64,000 nt of DNA from Mytilus galloprovincialis (lineage: Eukaryota; Mollusca; Bivalvia; Mytilida; Mytilidae): assembly GCF_965363235.1 (NCBI RefSeq), contig NC_134848.1, forward strand, positions 62,148,181-62,212,180, in the 5' to 3' direction. This document shows, piece by piece, positions 62,895 through 64,000 of the stretch; the stretch's first letter is position 1; each line of letters opens with the position of its first letter. Both the position numbers and the translations under genes were made by a program. A model generated the notes under the pieces. It made no database searches and was not told the DNA's origin. It saw nothing but the letters and a program-made list of their open reading frames with translations.

Positions 62895-63125
62895 CCGTAG
62901 AACAGTTCTAGAAGTAAAACTGACCAAAGATTTGGTCAGTTCTCGCTAGAACTGTCTAAAACTGTTCTAGGGTAGAACTGTTAGGATGAGTTCTAGGTAG
63001 AACTGTCCAAATTAGTTTTTGGTAGAACTGACCAAATCAGTTCTAGGTTAGAACTGTTCTAGCTAGAACTGACTAAAAGGTGTCAGGCTGACAGTTCTAC
63101 GTACTGTCCTAGAACAGTTCTCCTG
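62895..63125. repeat. Cluster of AGTTCTAG / CTAGAACT motifs
   Basis: Over ten occurrences of GTTCTAG, GTAGAACTG or CTAGAACTG in both orientations within 230 bp, interleaved with GACCAAA/TTTGGTC. Extensive local inverted repetition. Confidence 0.8.
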
Positions 63126-64000
63126 ACAGATTTAATGAGAGGTTAGAAGTGATCTCCAATGTACGCATTTCACGTTTTAATAAAGTAAACTTAATATTTA
63201 CAAATAATCTGTGAAATAATTTAAATAAAAAGTCGTTCAAAAGTCTAACATTGAATAATTTAAATACCTTCAACAATTTTAATCGATATCATTTACTTTA
63301 ATATATCCGTTCATTGATTCATACATTTGATTTTTGGATCTCTGCCATTTGACTTCCTTTAAAAATTCCCAAAAAACACTAGAGCTTCCACGAAAAGTAT
63401 CTCTAGTTTCGTTTTTATCAAACGAAGACGTTCGGTAAGTCATTTTTAAAGGTTATTGGCGTTATTTTCTTCTACTTAATATAGTTTTTTTCAATTGCAA
63501 TTTCCTTACAATATTAAAAGTGGAATTCACCATTTACTTTTAAATTCCTGCGTTTATATATATCTTTTCTGAACCCAACTTAAATTTGATAACTTTTGAA
63601 ATATAATATGTAAAAAGTCACTAACAGCGGGAACTCTTTTGACTTAGAGCACCAACATTATTAGGCTCATGCACGTATGCATCTCAGTATATCTCCATCA
63701 TACTAGTATACTGTTTGTGATAGGTTAAAAAATGCATTTACAAATGTTTTTTTAAACATGTAACAGTTTATTCTCCGGAGGGTTAAATTGTTATTTGAAA
63801 GAGCCCGTGTTTTATCTATATATATTGGTGTAGTGTTTTGCTGACATCAATTTTTTTTCTTATATGTTTTATCCTTCTGTAAATTGTGTTAGATATTTCT
63901 CCGACTGACTGGATAAACCCTCTGATATCTATGTGTGTACAACTCCGGATTATGTTCACAACATAAATTAATAGTTTTGCCGACATGCTTAAGATAATGG
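63126..64000. other. Unassigned sequence at the right end
   Basis: AT-rich. A GGTAAGT donor-like site at 63433 follows a less AT-biased stretch, but no coding region is visible. Confidence 0.4.

Overview
The window looks like non-model animal nuclear DNA, most likely from a marine bivalve and probably a mussel (Mytilus-like). The evidence is an AT-rich base composition, very low gene density, GT..AG introns, and many dispersed repeats that I recognise as bivalve-typical. These repeats include the 'CCCACCTACGATAGTAGAGG' family, the 'ATTGGCAATCATACCACATC' family, a tRNA-headed SINE and CAGTGGCGGATCC palindromic MITEs. Nothing suggests bacterial or organelle DNA.

Layout: 1-15.9 kb is gene-free and full of transposon remnants: short inverted-repeat elements, a 43-bp minisatellite near 9.9 kb, and a 3.9-kb inverted-ended element at 11.6-15.6 kb carrying nested SINE and other insertions. 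About 15.95-29.63 kb is one continuous satellite of roughly 318 copies of a 43-bp monomer. Within it, shared variant monomers recur at exact 4086-bp (about 95-monomer) intervals, giving a large higher-order repeat. From 29.6 to 44.4 kb the sequence returns to mixed repeats. These include a 1.7-kb TIR element, and a dimeric minisatellite split by a 3.2-kb insert that carries a decayed intron-containing gene and a TTAGGG tract.

From 44.4 to 61.6 kb there is a segmental duplication (copies about 44.45-51.6 kb and 55.8-61.55 kb, offset near 10 kb). It holds the only two intact genes I can support. They are paralogous two-exon genes for a 175-residue secreted, cysteine-rich precursor with an acidic Cys domain, a Pro-rich linker, two KR sites and a cationic C-terminal segment. 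In both, exon 1 is untranslated except for 'AT', and the start codon is completed by the first G of exon 2. The paralogs are about 87% identical overall, but differ strongly in one inter-cysteine loop. I do not recognise the family. An immune or peptide-precursor role is inference only.

Between the copies (51.6-55.8 kb) lie a decayed LINE reverse transcriptase and other repeats. After 61.6 kb there are tandem repeats, including a 26-bp array and a dense cluster of AGTTCTAG/CTAGAACT motifs. All coordinates and identities were read by eye and no database was searched.
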